A stretch of DNA of 64,000 bases from Heterodera schachtii (lineage: Eukaryota > Nematoda > Chromadorea > Rhabditida > Heteroderidae). The first letter of the stretch is position 1. Every line of letters starts with the position of its first letter. Positions 22,739-34,640 of this stretch are shown one piece after another. The notes below the pieces were generated by a model that was given only the letters and a program-made list of their open reading frames with translations, did no database searches and was not told the DNA's origin. The stretch lies in NCBI GenBank assembly GCA_023374025.1, contig SIJG01000012.1, positions 1,398,492 through 1,462,491 on the forward strand, given 5' to 3'. Position numbers and translations under genes: made by a program.

Positions 22739-23299
22739 ATAATTAGTTCTAAATAAGCATCCATTATATATAAGACAAAATTGAAAGGTAAATTTATTAT
22801 TAAATTCATTTGTACTTTTCATAAGTTCACAAAACCTACGAAAAAATTTGGGCATTTAAGAAAAATTTCATAAATAATTCATAAACAGACTGAAAAATAT
22901 GTATGAAAAAGTGCCAAAATGTAAAAAATATACATTTATATATAATATGTATAAAATCCAAAAAAAAAAATGTAAATTTATGTAAATAAAAGTCCCAACT
23001 TTTTTTAAAAATTAATTTAAAAAAGTCAAAGAAATTATTTACGAGAATTGATCGAATGAATTCATCATCACCACTTTATTATTTTAATAGACCAAAAGCA
23101 ATAAATGGAAAAATAAATAAAAATCAGCCACCACTTTTAGTTAATGGGGAAAAGACAGAAAGAAATTCCTATGCTAATATGTTGGGACAAATATGCAAAT
23201 AAAATAAAATAAAATAAAAAAAAATGCATAAAGATTAATTATAATAAATCATTTAACAGCTCTGTTAAAAGTGTGTATTATAATAATGTTCGATTTAAT

Positions 23300-23530
23300 T
23301 ATGTAATAATAAGAAATGGACGAAATGTTAGGTCTCGGAATTTGTTCAAAATTGACGAATTTTTTGGAATTATGCAAGATAATAGAGCATCTGAAGGGCT
23401 CTCGAATGATACCAATAATTTTAGATTTGGTTGACAAAGAAAAAAGTTATAGTCCAAAACTGCTCTGGCCCGAAACGAGCGGCGCTGAAACGAGGTGGAC
23501 CCTGAGCTACCGAGGCAGTTCATGACACGC
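23300..23530. repeat. Right half of a 29609-type element
   Basis: Shares AATTTGTTCAAAATTGACGA, GAGCATCTGAAGGGCTCT and GAAACGAGGTGGACCC with 29815-29979. Truncated at the left, with no target duplication recognised. Confidence 0.6.
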
Positions 23531-23664
23531 TCTTTTTCAGGATAATTAAAAGACGAGACCGATTTTAAAAAAAGGTTTTACGCGCTTAAAAGTAAGAAAA
23601 AATCATTTTTTGATGCTTTTCCTTTTGTTGAAAAAAATTAAAAAAAAACTTAATTTACAAAAAG

Positions 23665-24500
23665 ATAGTGCTGGTAAACCCGGCATTTGCCGGGTTTTTG
23701 GGGCCCGTGCCGGGTTTTTGAAGTTGCCGGGTTTTTGCCGGGTTTCCTATTTCAATTCATTTATTTGAGCTCCAGGGATCCTTTATTTTCTTAAAAATTT
23801 GCTCAAAATCGCAAAATTTTGTCATTTTTGTGGTCAAATCTGTTAACAAATCGTATTAAAAATCACAAAATTTTACCCGGCGGCGCCTATCGGCACCGCC
23901 GGCCTCCCTTGTTCCCCAAAAGTTTTTTGGAAAAAGCGCCGCAAAAAATCTACTTCGGTTTTTCGTGCTTAGAATTTCACAAAATGCTTATTTCTAACAA
24001 AAATTGCTCAAATTGATCATGGAAAATAAAAATATAATATTTGAACATTTTTAATGTGTTTTGAATAAATTTGTAAAAATGAGGTTTTTTGACCCAAAAT
24101 GAGGCTTTTGAAAATTTTAATCTGGCAACCCTGGTTAAACTCATTAATTTCAATCAAATTTAATTCAAATATTTTGTGCCCAAACGCTCATGGTTACATT
24201 CTTTCAATGCCAAATTTGCTCAAACAGGTGAAAAGTGGTGATAAATATATTGTTTAAATGTTATTGACCTTTTTTACAGTGAATAATTGGCTTAAAAAAT
24301 TGCCGGGTTTTTGAAAATTTTTGCCGGGTTTTTGCCGGGTTTTTCAACTCGCGCGCCCGGTTTTTGGGTTTTGGCGATCGCATCCCTGCCTTCTCGGGTT
24401 TCGTTTTTCTTAATGACCGAGACTGAAAAGCCGAGACTCGAGACCTAGACCTAAGAACCCGAGAATTTTCACAAGACCGGGAGTCTCGGCCAGCACTAAG
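23665..24500. repeat. 'GCCGGGTTTTT' repeat complex, probably nested elements
   Basis: Left edge AGTGCTGGTAAACCCGGC with repeated GCCGGGTTTTT words; the same words recur at 24300-24370. The right edge GGGAGTCTCGGCCAGCACTA inverts the AGTGCTGG end. A GGCGGCGCCTATCGGCACCG core (about 23880) sits inside. A second right end of the GAGACTCGAG/AGCACTA type occurs at about 44945-45016. Boundaries are not settled. Confidence 0.5.
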
Positions 24501-24910
24501 AATGAATATGAAACGAATTAATTAATTACTGCTGCATTTCGCATTTGCCTGAACACAACACAATGTTAAAGTAAAATTCCTTAATATTTTTTCAAAATTT
24601 TTTTATAAATTTTATTTCTTTTTCGATTCCTTCATTTGTTTTCAAAAAATTCAACAATTATTATTTCGTTGTCGCATTAATTGTTTTTAATGCTTATTCA
24701 TTAATCAAAATTAAAACCAAAATGGCGAAGAAAAAGTTTTAACGATAAAATGCTTTGTAATCATTCAAATGTCTGTCTGGTGGAATTTTTCCTTTTTTTA
24801 ATTGAAAACACAAAAAAAAAAGCTTTTTTCATCGCAAAATTTGTTTCACATTCATTGCTTGAACATTCCTTTTGTCATAGAAATAAGCACAATGAATGTT
24901 TGGTATAAAT

Positions 24911-25186
24911 TAGGGTTGCTCCCCGAGCTTCGGGGAGCAAAATGTCGGGGAACGGGGAGGAAATTCCCCGAAAGAATTTGTCGGGGATGGCTGGAGAAAT
25001 TTAAAAAATGTCGGGGAGCAACACCTTCGTCGGGGAGGAAATTTTCATAAAAACTCTAAAAAAACACAAAAAGAAAAAGTCCAGAACAAAAAAGTCTTAA
25101 AAACTCATTTAAAGATACTTCCATCTTATTTCAAGTGCAATTTACGACTTTCGTAATTCCCCGAAACATGTCGGGGAGCAACCCTA
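24911..25186. mobile_element. MITE, 'TTGCTCCCCGA' family
   Basis: Starts TAGGGTTGCTCCCCGA and ends with an exact inverted copy. Flanks GTATAAAT and CTATAAAT (7 of 8). 276 bp with several internal TCGGGGA/TCCCCGA words. Confidence 0.85.
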
Positions 25187-25344
25187 CTATAAATTGAGAA
25201 ATTCTTTAAATTATAATTAATTACAATAAATCCCAACAAATTCCTCCATTTTTAAAATTAAAATTTCTTTGATGCCCTTTTCTTCTATGGTGCTTTTACT
25301 GGTGGTGGTTGTCCTACTAATCCCGTTTTATCCCTTTTACGTTT

Positions 25345-25452
25345 TCACAACAATGCCTGTACGACACTGAGACGGAGAGCTGTCTGAGAGTCAATTGTCA
25401 ATTTGACTGTTATGTTGTTAGTCCGAGCACGTGCGGATGCAATGCGAGAGTA
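25345..25452 (+). CDS. Possible cysteine-rich exon
   Basis: The plus frame reads QQCLYDTETESCLRVNCQ, then FDCYVVSPSTCGCNAR, ending before a TAAGC that may follow a donor. A hydrophobic MVLLLVVVVLLIPFY stretch lies just upstream (25288-25332) but in another frame, which would need a one-base change. Either a frame-broken secreted cysteine protein or an exon with an unseen acceptor. Confidence 0.3.
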
Positions 25453-25554
25453 AGCAAACCAAAGGCGCCTAATTAGGCACAGAAATTTCGGTCATTATCG
25501 ATTTGGGTTCGAAAAAATCAAATTCTTCCTACTATTTTTCCAAAATGTTCAGAT

Positions 25555-26136
25555 GAAGTTTGACAGCAATTGGAAGCGCTTGGCGCTTGGAGTACTCAAT
25601 GGCACAAACTGAAAGGCATTCAAATCGACGGCATCAGAGTTCGGCATAAGATTATGAGCACACATTGAATGATTTCTGAAAAATTTGATTTGTTATTCCT
25701 AATTAGAAGATGACAAAGATTAAATACATTCAATCACCATAAATAGTCAATTTTTTAAAATAAATTTTTTTATCCAATTTGCTTAACTCAGATATGTCCT
25801 TGAAAAGTTGATAAAATCATAGTAATCATCAGATTTTTGATTTTTATTTGCACTTTTTTGTCCATCGGCCAACCACGATCACCTCATCTCATACATAGTC
25901 AGTCATCGGCTTTCCCCTACGGTACGAACATTGAAATTCTGTATTCGGTTACTGTAATTCGTTGAGTTGGACACCAGTTGTGTTGTTCTTATTGCTGTTG
26001 TTGCTGTTGGAGCATTTCCCTTCAAAAAGGGCACAATTTTGTAAATCATTCGCACAAATTCAACTCGCATATCTTTACAAAGCGCCATAAAAAGAACATT
26101 AAATGATTTATTTTTAGTTAATAATATACAAATCAC
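25555..26136 (-). CDS. Possible receptor-tail exons
   Basis: The minus frame 25903-26136 reads SFNVLFMALCKDMRVEFVRM followed by a Thr/Asn-rich tail. This resembles the end of TM7 plus the cytoplasmic tail of a rhodopsin-like receptor. A further open segment at 25555-25681 (after TTTTTCAG) ends in a stop after LLSNFI. They lie on the same strand and downstream of receptor gene L, separated from it by the hAT element. I could not find a donor in gene L that joins in phase. Confidence 0.35.
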
Positions 26137-26212
26137 TATTTCAAGTATTTTATGTCCGAGTCCAATTAATCATTAGCGTAATTACTGGTCATTTAGTCAG
26201 AGTTCCGGTTAA

Positions 26213-26220
26213 TTAATTAC
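26213..26220. repeat. hAT target duplication, left copy (TTAATTAC)
   Basis: Identical 8-mers TTAATTAC at 26213-26220 and 28321-28328 bracket the transposon. Eight bases is the duplication length typical of the hAT superfamily. Confidence 0.92.
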
Positions 26221-28320
26221 TAGGGATGCGACTTTTAGGTTTTAACTATTTTTTTTGCTCAATTGATTTGAAGAAAGGAGCTCAAAAAACGCATTTCTGC
26301 ATTAAAATTTTTCGATTCTGAGGTCACTATCGGTCACTAGAAATCACTATTTTGGCCTTTCGTCACTAAAATAGTTAAAAGTCACTATTTTGGCGTTTTG
26401 TCACTATTTTTTCACTTTTTTGATATTTTTTGGAAAATTTCACAAAAAAATATGTATATCACAATAAATATTTTTTTATTTTGACTTAAGATATGCCAAA
26501 AAGTAAATCAAATTCGGCCAATTTTCGTGAATGGATCCGACGGATCGGTGGAACTGACTTTTATTCAACAACTGGCAAAATAATTTATTGTCAGTTATGT
26601 GAACAACAGGTAACAACGGCAATACCCGCCCGACAACAACAACTACCAATAAAAAATTCACAGATTCCATGCGCGCAATTTGCGCATCTCAAACAACATA
26701 ATGAAACGGCAAAACACAAGGCAAAAATTGAACGGAACAAAGGAGGACAACAGCAGCAATTTTTGACAACAACAAACAATGTTCCAAACCAATTCAACCT
26801 CGATTTGTGCGAAGCCCTTGTCTCTGCTAACATTGCCTTCAAAAAATTGGATAATGAAAAGTTTCGAATTTTTTTGGAAAAATATTGTAGACGTGAAATG
26901 CCCCATCGAACCACTCTCCAAAAATATTACGTGCGGTTAACTTTTGACCAGGTCACTCCAAAAAACAAACCAATAACAAAAAATAATTTTAGACAATGGA
27001 AAAAATTAAGAACGATATTGGCGACTCTTACGTTTGGATTTCGGTGGACGAAACAACAGACAAAATGGGAAGGGCGATGGCCAATTTGCTGATTGGAAAA
27101 TTGGATGGACAAAAATGGCACACCCCACATTTGATTTCCGTCAAATGCTTAGAGAAAGTTGATAGCGCGGCAATTGCTCGGTTCGTCAACGAAGGACTCG
27201 GTAAAATTCAAACCGAGGCAAATTAAATTTTATCCTTTTAGACAATTTCTTTTCAAATGGCTTCGACAAAAACCGTGTTTTGTTGCTTGTCACGGACGCT
27301 GCAGCTTATATGAAAAAAGCCGGAAAACAACTTAAGGTAATTAAGTGGGAAACATCCAATTCCCCAATGTGAAATTATTTTCAGGGTTTTTACACAAATC
27401 TCATCCACACGTTGTGCCTTTGTCATTCGTTACACCGAGTTGCAGAGAAAGTGCGAGATGAGTTCAAAAAGGTCGACAAATTAATTGCAAAGACGAAGGC
27501 AGTTTTTGTCAAAGCACCTCAACGTTCGAACATTTACCACCGAATGTTTCCTGATTTGGCAATGCCTCCAAAGGCCGTTTTGACGAGATGGGGGACGTGG
27601 CTTCAAGCCGTATCGTTTTATTGGCAAAATTTCGAGGCAGTGAAAGAAGTATGTGGAACATTAAGCTTTTTTCAGGGTTGTGCATTTAGGTAGTCAACTC
27701 GTTCGACCCAACTGATGCATCATGCATAAGAGAAAGTCAGTCGTGCTTCACTTTGTCAACATGGCAAGACCTCGCGTACATTCACACGAACTTTGGAAAT
27801 TTGTGCCCTGCCATTGCAAAATTGGAGTCACAAGGATTGTCCATAATGGAATCGATGGAAATTTTTGCAAATGTTCACAACCAATTGGACAACGTAACCG
27901 GCGAGAAAGCAGAAATAATCCGCCAAAAGATCTCTTTCATTGTCGCAAAAAATCCGTCATTTGATCAAATTGCTAAATTTTGCCAAATTCTTTCCGGAAA
28001 AAATGTTGATTGTGATGTTTCCCCCATCGTAATTCCATTCTACAAATTCGCGCCCCTGACCTCTTGCGATGTTGAACGGACTTTCTCTATTTACAAAACA
28101 ATTTTATCCGATAACCGAATGCGTTTTTTGCCTCAAAATTTGGAAATGTACCTTATTTGCAACTGCAATCAGTGAATAAAAATTATTTTTGCTCAATTTT
28201 GGCTGAAAATTATGTCACTATTCGTCACTATTTTGGACTTTTTGTCACTATTTTGGCATTTTTGCTCACTATTTTAGTTAACTATTTTGGGATTTTTGGT
28301 CACTAAAAGTCACATCCCTA
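26221..28320 (+). mobile_element. hAT DNA transposon, apparently full length
   Basis: A 2,100-bp element with terminal inverted repeats TAGGGATGCGACTTTTAG and TAGGGATGTGACTTTTAG and a perfect TTAATTAC target duplication. Both subterminal regions are packed with GTCACTATTTTGGC-like words in opposite orientation (26320-26430 and 28210-28300), as expected for transposase-binding repeats. It encloses one intact spliced transposase frame. Non-autonomous relatives with the same words are at 39325-39822, 44086-44526 and 34870-35290. Confidence 0.93.
26493..28175 (+). CDS. hAT transposase, five exons
   Basis: Exons 26493-26930, 26993-27200, 27242-27336, 27385-27648 and 27690-28175 join in phase and give 496 residues with no internal stop. 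A zinc-finger-like N-terminus has YCQLCEQQV and HLKQHNETAKH. Next comes FKKLDNEKFRIFLEKYC, reminiscent of CGGBP1-type hAT proteins. The acidic block VWISVDETTDKMG (about residues 160-172) fits the first catalytic Asp region. CLCHSLHRVAEK, then TRWGTWLQAVSFYW, precede the C-terminal dimerisation block with CDVERTFSIYK (Glu near residue 464). This is a complete set of hAT landmarks. It would cut and reinsert its own element and possibly the related MITEs. Activity is inferred from intactness only. Confidence 0.9.
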
Positions 28321-28328
28321 TTAATTAC
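28321..28328. repeat. hAT target duplication, right copy (TTAATTAC)
   Basis: Exact match to 26213-26220. Confidence 0.92.
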
Positions 28329-28508
28329 AAAAGACAATTTAAATCCGGTTCAAGAAAAATTATTAAATTAATGTTCTACTAACAATAATTCAGACCCATT
28401 TTGTCAATTAGCTTTCAATTTAAGTCAGAGCTAAATGAATCAACAAGCTTAATTAGTGCTCCTTTGAAATCCATGCGCCATTTAGTCAACAATTAGCTTA
28501 ATTAATCG

Positions 28509-31280
28509 TCAATTAAAAATTGCCTCATCCGACACAAAATACAAATTGGCGAACAATATGTAGAGAAAATACAGCTGTTGGCCAATTGGATGGTCATCAC
28601 AATTCATAAATTCTGAGAACCAAGTCGTATTAGCTGCTTCAACGGAGAGCACAACGCAAAGTGTGTGAATTTGAACGGCAAAACATAGCACAGTGATTCG
28701 CACACTGTCCTTGTCCGATGCCGGATTTTGGGCCGATTCCGAATGCCAATTTCGGTTTTTAACTGAAAATTGAAAGCAGCAACCAAGTCCAGAGAACCCG
28801 GGTTTTTCAAGAGTCGGGAGACCGACTTTTGGCAAATTCAATACTTGGCAGCCGACCCGACCCGTTTGGTCCGGGTCCAGAAGTACAATGGTAAAATGTT
28901 GGGTCCAGGTCAAAAGTTCTTGTAGGTTCAGTCTTATGCGCTTATTGAGAGTCCGGTGAGGCAAAATTTTCAAGATGCTTTGGCTTTGAGACTTTTTTTT
29001 GTTGTTGGAATTTTTTGTTGTTTAAAAGCGCAACTTAAAACCCTAATTACAATGGAAAAATTTTTCAAATTTAAATTAAAAAAAAACGCATGCTGCAAAT
29101 GGAATGCCAATTTCAATGCCAAGTAAAAAAAAAATGTATAAATAATTAATTTTACATTTAATCCATGCCAAACGTAGCGCAATTGCTCCATAAACTGCGA
29201 ATGAAACGATCAAATACATCCAAGAGTAAGGGTAAACATCTAAATTAAAAATTTTTTAATTGTTTTATTAAGTAATTTTACATACATAAATAAAATAGAA
29301 CTGGAATGATGGCCAACAGATGCATTACAATACACTTGATGAAAATTGTCCTAAAATTGAAAAAAATAATTATATATATATAAGTTATCTAATTAGCATT
29401 ATTCTTGGTAATTTCGGTAGTTTAAGCTATAAGCGAAAATGTCAAATTTGCTGATTCCGCTGCGGGATTGTAATTCTAAATATTTTTGTGAACACGATAT
29501 CCCGCGGGATTAATCCCAAAAATGCTGCAATTGCCAAAAAAAAAATGCCGGATTGCGGATTGGGATCCCGTAAATTTCTCGCGCCGATTTTTTTAGCATT
29601 ATTTTTAGGGGACACCCTCGTTTCGGCGCCAGCCCAGTTTTTGGACTATAACTTTTTTCTTTGTAAACCAAATCTAACATTATTGGTATTTTGCGAAAAC
29701 TCTAATTGTTCTCTATTAGCCTGCAAAATTTCAAAAAATCTTGTTAAGGTTCAAAAAAGTTATGGCCAGAAGAATTCAAAAAACCAAATTTTCCAATCTG
29801 TTTGGCCATAAATTTGTTCAAAATTGACGAAATTTTTTGGAATTATGCAAAACAATAGAGCATCTGAAGGGCTCTGCTCTCGAATCTACCAACAATTTTA
29901 GATTTGGTTGACAAAGAAAAAAGTTATAGTCCAAACTGGTCTGGCGCCGAAACGAGCGGCGCCGAAACGAGGTGGACCCATTTTTAGGGCTAATTTTATG
30001 CAATTTTTGGATCGATTCTTAGGTGGTGTATTTTTGTTTGTTATTGTATATCTGCTATAAAATTTCAGAAAAATGGGCTCTAATTATTATTACCGTTGAT
30101 TCTTTTCTTAGGTTTGCCTTATTGATACTTTTTTAGAGATTAGACCAATTAGCGTACAAACGTACAGTATCCTTGTAGTGTGTTTTTTTTTGTCTCACTT
30201 TTTTGTGACTTTTTGTGCATAATGAAACGGGAAGAGTACGGCATGGGCACGGTTTGCAGCCATTGCAACAATGTGCAAACGCATACTGACCCAGCCAAAT
30301 TGTTTGCAATTTGCCGCTGTTTTCACAATGAATCCACGAATATTGGCAGGGATTAGAAAAAAGATTGAACTCATGGATGGGATACTTGACAACAGGTAGA
30401 GAATTGTTGGAAAAATCTAAAAGACAAAATTAGGAAATTTTTTCGGAAATTTTCTCGCTTTTTATTGCATATATTTTGGGGTTTCCCGCCGTTGTTCCGT
30501 TCACCATGAATGAGTGATCTGATCAAGTTGATGTAAGATACTTTTCTGATAAGCACCCAAAGATAAGCAAATAAAATTGTTTCAAATTTTTTTCATTGCT
30601 CTCAATTTCGAGATTCATGTTATTTATCAATTTTGGGTCAAAATTCTGATCATCTCTCACTTCATTGACCACACACCACATTCATTCTCATATTTAATTC
30701 GAGATTTTTTGATACAAATATGTGGCTAACATAATTAACGACTAAATGGATAGACATTTAACCGAAAAGCGTTAGATAATTGACGTTTTTTTTTGTTTGA
30801 AATTTTGGATGATATTAGAAAATTCTTAAGGCTATCGAATGATATAAATAATTAACAAATTAGTTCATTTTGGTCAACGCTATTAATAATTTACTGTCAA
30901 AAATTTTCCAGACAAAATCTTTTAACAAATTGCACTCAAATTTCCAATATTTTTCCCGGCGGTGCTTATCGGCACCGCCGGACTCCCACCCCCACCCCCT
31001 CCACCGCTGCAAATTGTATCCGTAATCGCGGGATTTTTCTGTCCACTCCGCGCTCCACCAATGGATGGTATGGCACAAAATGTCTCAAAACGGAAAATTT
31101 GTTGTTTGTGTTACTTACCTTGCTGATCAGAATGTACAAAGTGTGCCGTTCTCGGGCCAATTTGAACATGGGAAAAGCGCACAAAATGAAAAATGAACAG
31201 CTGAACAATGCATAAGCAATTTCTGTGCATTGACGCACTTTTATAAGTTCCGAATATTTAGCGGGGTCACTGCAATTCAT
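28509..31280 (-). CDS. Gene L: nematode-type seven-transmembrane chemoreceptor-like protein
   Basis: Five minus-strand exons in phase: 31119-31280, 30199-30416, 29286-29350, 29156-29239, 28509-28762; 260 residues. Seven hydrophobic segments can be read in order, including FSCSFFILCAFPMF (TM1), TILYLLSSIPSMSSIFFLI (TM2), AMAANRAHAVLFPFHYA (TM3 with the NR pair typical of nematode chemoreceptors), MYLIVSFAVYGAIALRL (TM5), ITVLCFAVQIHTLCVVL (TM6) and LYFLYILFANLYFV (TM7). The exact chemoreceptor family is not resolved. The cytoplasmic tail is very short; possible tail exons lie beyond the hAT insertion at 25903-26136. Introns carry a MITE (29609-29979) and a GC-core repeat (about 30955). Confidence 0.8.
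29609..29979. mobile_element. MITE, 'CTCGTTTCGGCGCC' family, in an intron of gene L
   Basis: Left end GGGACACCCTCGTTTCGGCG, right end inverted (CGCCGAAACGAGGTGGACCC). Perfect ATTTTTAG duplications at 29601-29608 and 29980-29987. 371 bp. Partial relatives at 4925-5235 and 23300-23530. Confidence 0.85.
30950..30995. repeat. GC-core palindromic repeat (type example)
   Basis: CCCGGCGGTGCTTATCGGCA followed by CCGCCGGACTCCC: an imperfect hairpin embedded in AT-rich DNA. The same core recurs at about 9615, 16710, 22228, 23878, 37853, 38070, 44612 and 48953, usually followed by AT-rich sequence with AAAATTTT words. At 48953 it lies inside the delimited MITE 48806-49167, so at least some copies mark MITE interiors. 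Confidence 0.65.
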
Positions 31281-32400
31281 TATCGATGCACCACAAGCTA
31301 TGCAATTATCAAATAATTATGGTAATTAGCAAAAAAAAAAAAAGCTTCCTTCATATTGAGGAAAACGAATTTTTCCAGCAAAATAAATTTAATTTTTTTT
31401 TTAGTATTTTGATTTTTTTAAAGTTATTGTTCTTGTTTGTTTTGTTTTTTTTTTTTTTGCTTTTAGGGATGCATTTTTTCAAATTTATCTTGAAAATTCC
31501 AAAATCTGATGATAAATAATGGAAGTAAAAACGAGTCTTATACGCTTAAAACCAAGCTAAAATGTTGTGTATATTTTTGGCTAAAATAAATTGCAAATAA
31601 AAAAAAATATATATTTGAATCATACAAATTCGGACCTTATTCAAATGCCTAATTTAAGGGCTTCCTTTTTTATGTTAAATAAAAAAAATGTATAAAAATG
31701 CTAAATCGGTAAAAAAAATGCTAAAATATATAAGATATAAATCCATGAAAAATATTATATATTATATAAAAGAAAGCCTTGTAATTTAGTATTAATTATA
31801 AAATAATTCACAATTTATTAAGCAAAAGCATTAACGCTTCATATATTTAGTGAAAGGAAAATGTGTTTTTGACTTTTCAATTACCATATTAACAAGATAA
31901 CCAATTAGCAATTAATTACATGCCAAATGAACATTCTGTGTGGTCAATTTACGTGATAGTCATTAACACATGACGAAGATTAATGATGTATTTTTTTTCG
32001 ACTGACAAGTGCGTGTTCAATCAAGTAAAAGTGCCAAAAAATTAACTTCCCATTCATTTAAGGAGATAATTTATAATTTTTTATGAAATTATTGTACATG
32101 TTTTGGTGTCCTTTTGATGGAATCACTATAAATAAGAAAAAATAACTTAAAAAACCTGTATTTTTTATCCAGATAATTTTTAAATTTGTTGGAAAAATAA
32201 AAATTTTGAAATGATACCATTTATGTATAAAGACACAAAAAATGGAAGCTTGAAAAGAAGCAGCAGCTCTGATCAAATTAAAGAAAGAAGAAACAAAGGA
32301 TGGAAAAAAGGAAGGACTATTTATTAATTATTTGTCGATTAAGATGGGAAAATAGATGCAAGCTATTTTATAAAAATTTCTTTAGTTGTTAAAAATTTTG
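31281..32400. other. Gene-poor stretch ending in a three-finger gene 3' flank
   Basis: AT-rich and mostly unassigned. About 32265-32400 (GATCAAATTAAAGAAAGAAG, then ATTTGTCGATTAAGATGGG) matches the 3' flanks of three-finger genes A, B and C (about 49770, 62056 and 63745). It marks a block whose gene is missing. Confidence 0.5.
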
Positions 32401-32404
32401 AAAA

Positions 32405-32570
32405 TGCCTAAAAATTGTTGAGACGATAGTGATCGATCAACAAAAAACGGTTGATCAATGGGATTTCTGAGCAATTGATCAGATGCGCCTCACAGCGCGA
32501 CTTGAGACAGTCCACTTGGAAGTATTCGGCCTAATTTGAGCGGAATGTGCACATTTTGTGCTAACAAATA
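32405..32570 (-). pseudogene. BTB gene fragment (exon e)
   Basis: Matches exon e of BTB gene E (51314-51465). An inserted base (AAATTAGGCCGAATAC against AAATTGGCCGACTATT) shifts the frame early in the exon. No other BTB exons are adjacent. It lies directly after the three-finger-type 3' flank, as gene E does after gene A. Confidence 0.7.
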
Positions 32571-32699
32571 AGTTGGAAATTTTAAAAAATTACAGTACTT
32601 TTGGGATCAGAATTCCGATTTTTGGCTTTTTTTAGAATAAATAAATTTTCTAATTTGTAGAACAAAATTTTCAATTGAAATTTTTATATATGCAAATCT

Positions 32700-34640
32700 T
32701 TTTTAAATGCTTCCATGAATATATTGTTGGAAAATGTATAAGTTAAGCAAAAAATAGAAAAATTGAGCTTTTTCGTAAGTTATGGATGATATGAGAGATG
32801 GACGTAATGCACAAACAAAACGGTAGAAAAAATGCCGGACCCAATGAGATTTGAGACGACAAAAATTGGAGGAAAAAGGTGGCAAAAAAGAGAGGCGCAT
32901 AAATGAGAGGCATTTGATGAATGGCACCAGAAAAAGGCGTTAAAGACGAAGAGCAGTTTTGTCGATCCTACTCCATTTCAGAAGGGGAATCAGCCGGAGG
33001 CGGTGGACTAGGCGCATAAATCTGAAAAATGCAAGAAAATATGTTTAGGTGGATCATAAACCAATGTTTAATTAGGCAATTAAATCATAATCCAGGGTTT
33101 ATTTGAGTTAAAAGTAAGCAACTTTTTTTCATTATATGTGCATATAAATTATTTTAAAATTGCATTTAATTATAGTGTGTGGGTCTGCTTACTTCATTTA
33201 GCACGTCGATGATTTCACTCATGAACCCGTCCCAGGCATCATAAGTGGCGAAAAATGTGAGCATACAAACGTCCCATGGCTGTTTGGTTTTAAAATGGTA
33301 AATTAAGAGAAATAAATCCACAATACATTTTCAAAAAGCAGAAAAGAAAATAAGAACTTGTTTAAGGATAATTTGTGCTATTTAGTGGACCAATTAAACG
33401 AATGACCCGAGAAATCAAAGCATATGCTTACAATATGAAGCGGCAACGGATGGAAAGTAAGGCCTACACTGAAGCGCTGTTCAAGCTCATTCAAAACGCC
33501 CTCCGTAAAGTGCTCGCGAATGGCCGCTTTCTGAAAATCATATTTACCATTAATTGCGAGGATTTAAATATTATTTATTTATTTAAATGCGCTTAAACCC
33601 CGTGGCCATGCGGTGGCAGAAGAGAGACAATGAAGCGTCTCTCATTAGCACCAACGTAACAGTAATTGATGAGCTCGTGGTCATGATCAAACGTGAAGGA
33701 TGTCAACTTCCGGTGCTTTCCTAGACGAGGAATCAGTGGCCGAATAATGCGCGGAGAATGCCCAGTCGACACATAAGTGGTGTTGGCCTCACGTGCCTCC
33801 AAATCCTAGGGAAAAAAGCCTTTTTTTTGGCAAAAACAATTTTTTAGGGGATTGAGTTTTAGAGACCGTCATTTGAAAAGCCTAAACCTGTATTTATCTT
33901 GAAAAAACTTTTAAGAATCAGGAAAAATAAAAAAAATATAAAGCTGTCCAAATTTCTGTTTAATTTCTATAAACCTAAAATCATTCACCAATTTTATTTC
34001 CCATGGCAACAATTAGAGCAATTACTTTAAAATTATCATTTAAAAATTATTGTACTTCGATTTTCCACCGTTTTGCGCGTTTTGTGCATCGAAATAAAAG
34101 GTAAAATATTGAGTTTGTTTTGCTCAACATTTTACGGCAAAAAAGGCCGGGAACGAAACGGGACATTTCGTCAAAGAGTTCGGCTGGGAGAGAACGATGC
34201 TTTACCAATGGGTGATCCATGGGGACAATAAGCAATTTTGGGAGGCGGGAGGGGGGGGGAGCAATTGAAAAGCAAAACTATTGTTCGGCTAAAATTTTCC
34301 AACAAAAATGTTTCAGGATTTTGATAAATTATTTAGTTTTCAGTTCAAAATAATCCAATGTAGTAAAAATATTTGAGATAAATTCACAGAACACGAAACG
34401 CGTTTTTGTAGGTTATGCTTAAATATATGTGAAAATAAATTATCGAGAAATTCATTAAGCATTTGTAATAGCTGCATAATTATTATGCAAATGCAAGTAA
34501 ATGAATGAGAAGATGCCAGCAGAATGGAGGTGAGGGAGGAGGGGCGGACGAGTTTATAAATCCTCACTCATCATATCAATCAAAATCACTCCGCTCTCTC
34601 TCCAAACAGACAAAAGACGATGATTTGTACAGATAAATTG
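32700..34640. repeat. Segmental duplication, copy 1
   Basis: The block with gene F and its flanks is repeated in the same orientation at about 35400-38830 with gene G. Shared landmarks include CGTAATGCACAAACAAAACG at both 3' edges and AAAATGCCAGCAGAATGGAG at both distal edges. Copy 2 is longer because it carries at least three MITEs. Confidence 0.8.
32968..34206 (-). CDS. Gene F: unrecognised protein, copy 1
   Basis: Four secure minus-strand exons, all in phase 0: 33599-33805 (69 residues, DLEAREANTTYVSTGHSP ... NYCYVGANERRFIVSLLPP), 33432-33530 (AAIREHFTEGVLNELEQRF), 33193-33279 (TFFATYDAWDGFMSEIIDVL) and 32968-33021 (IYAPSPPPPADSPSEME, stop). An upstream exon ending at 34206 (KLLIVPMDHPL, then GTAAAG) is compatible in phase but has no visible start. 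No signal peptide or membrane segment in the secure part. Every junction and residue block recurs in gene G, with mostly conservative changes, so this is a real gene. Function unknown. Confidence 0.65.

Noticed and set aside
26658..26921. Minus-strand frames across the hAT
   Set aside because: Antisense to the transposase exons, with no independent support.
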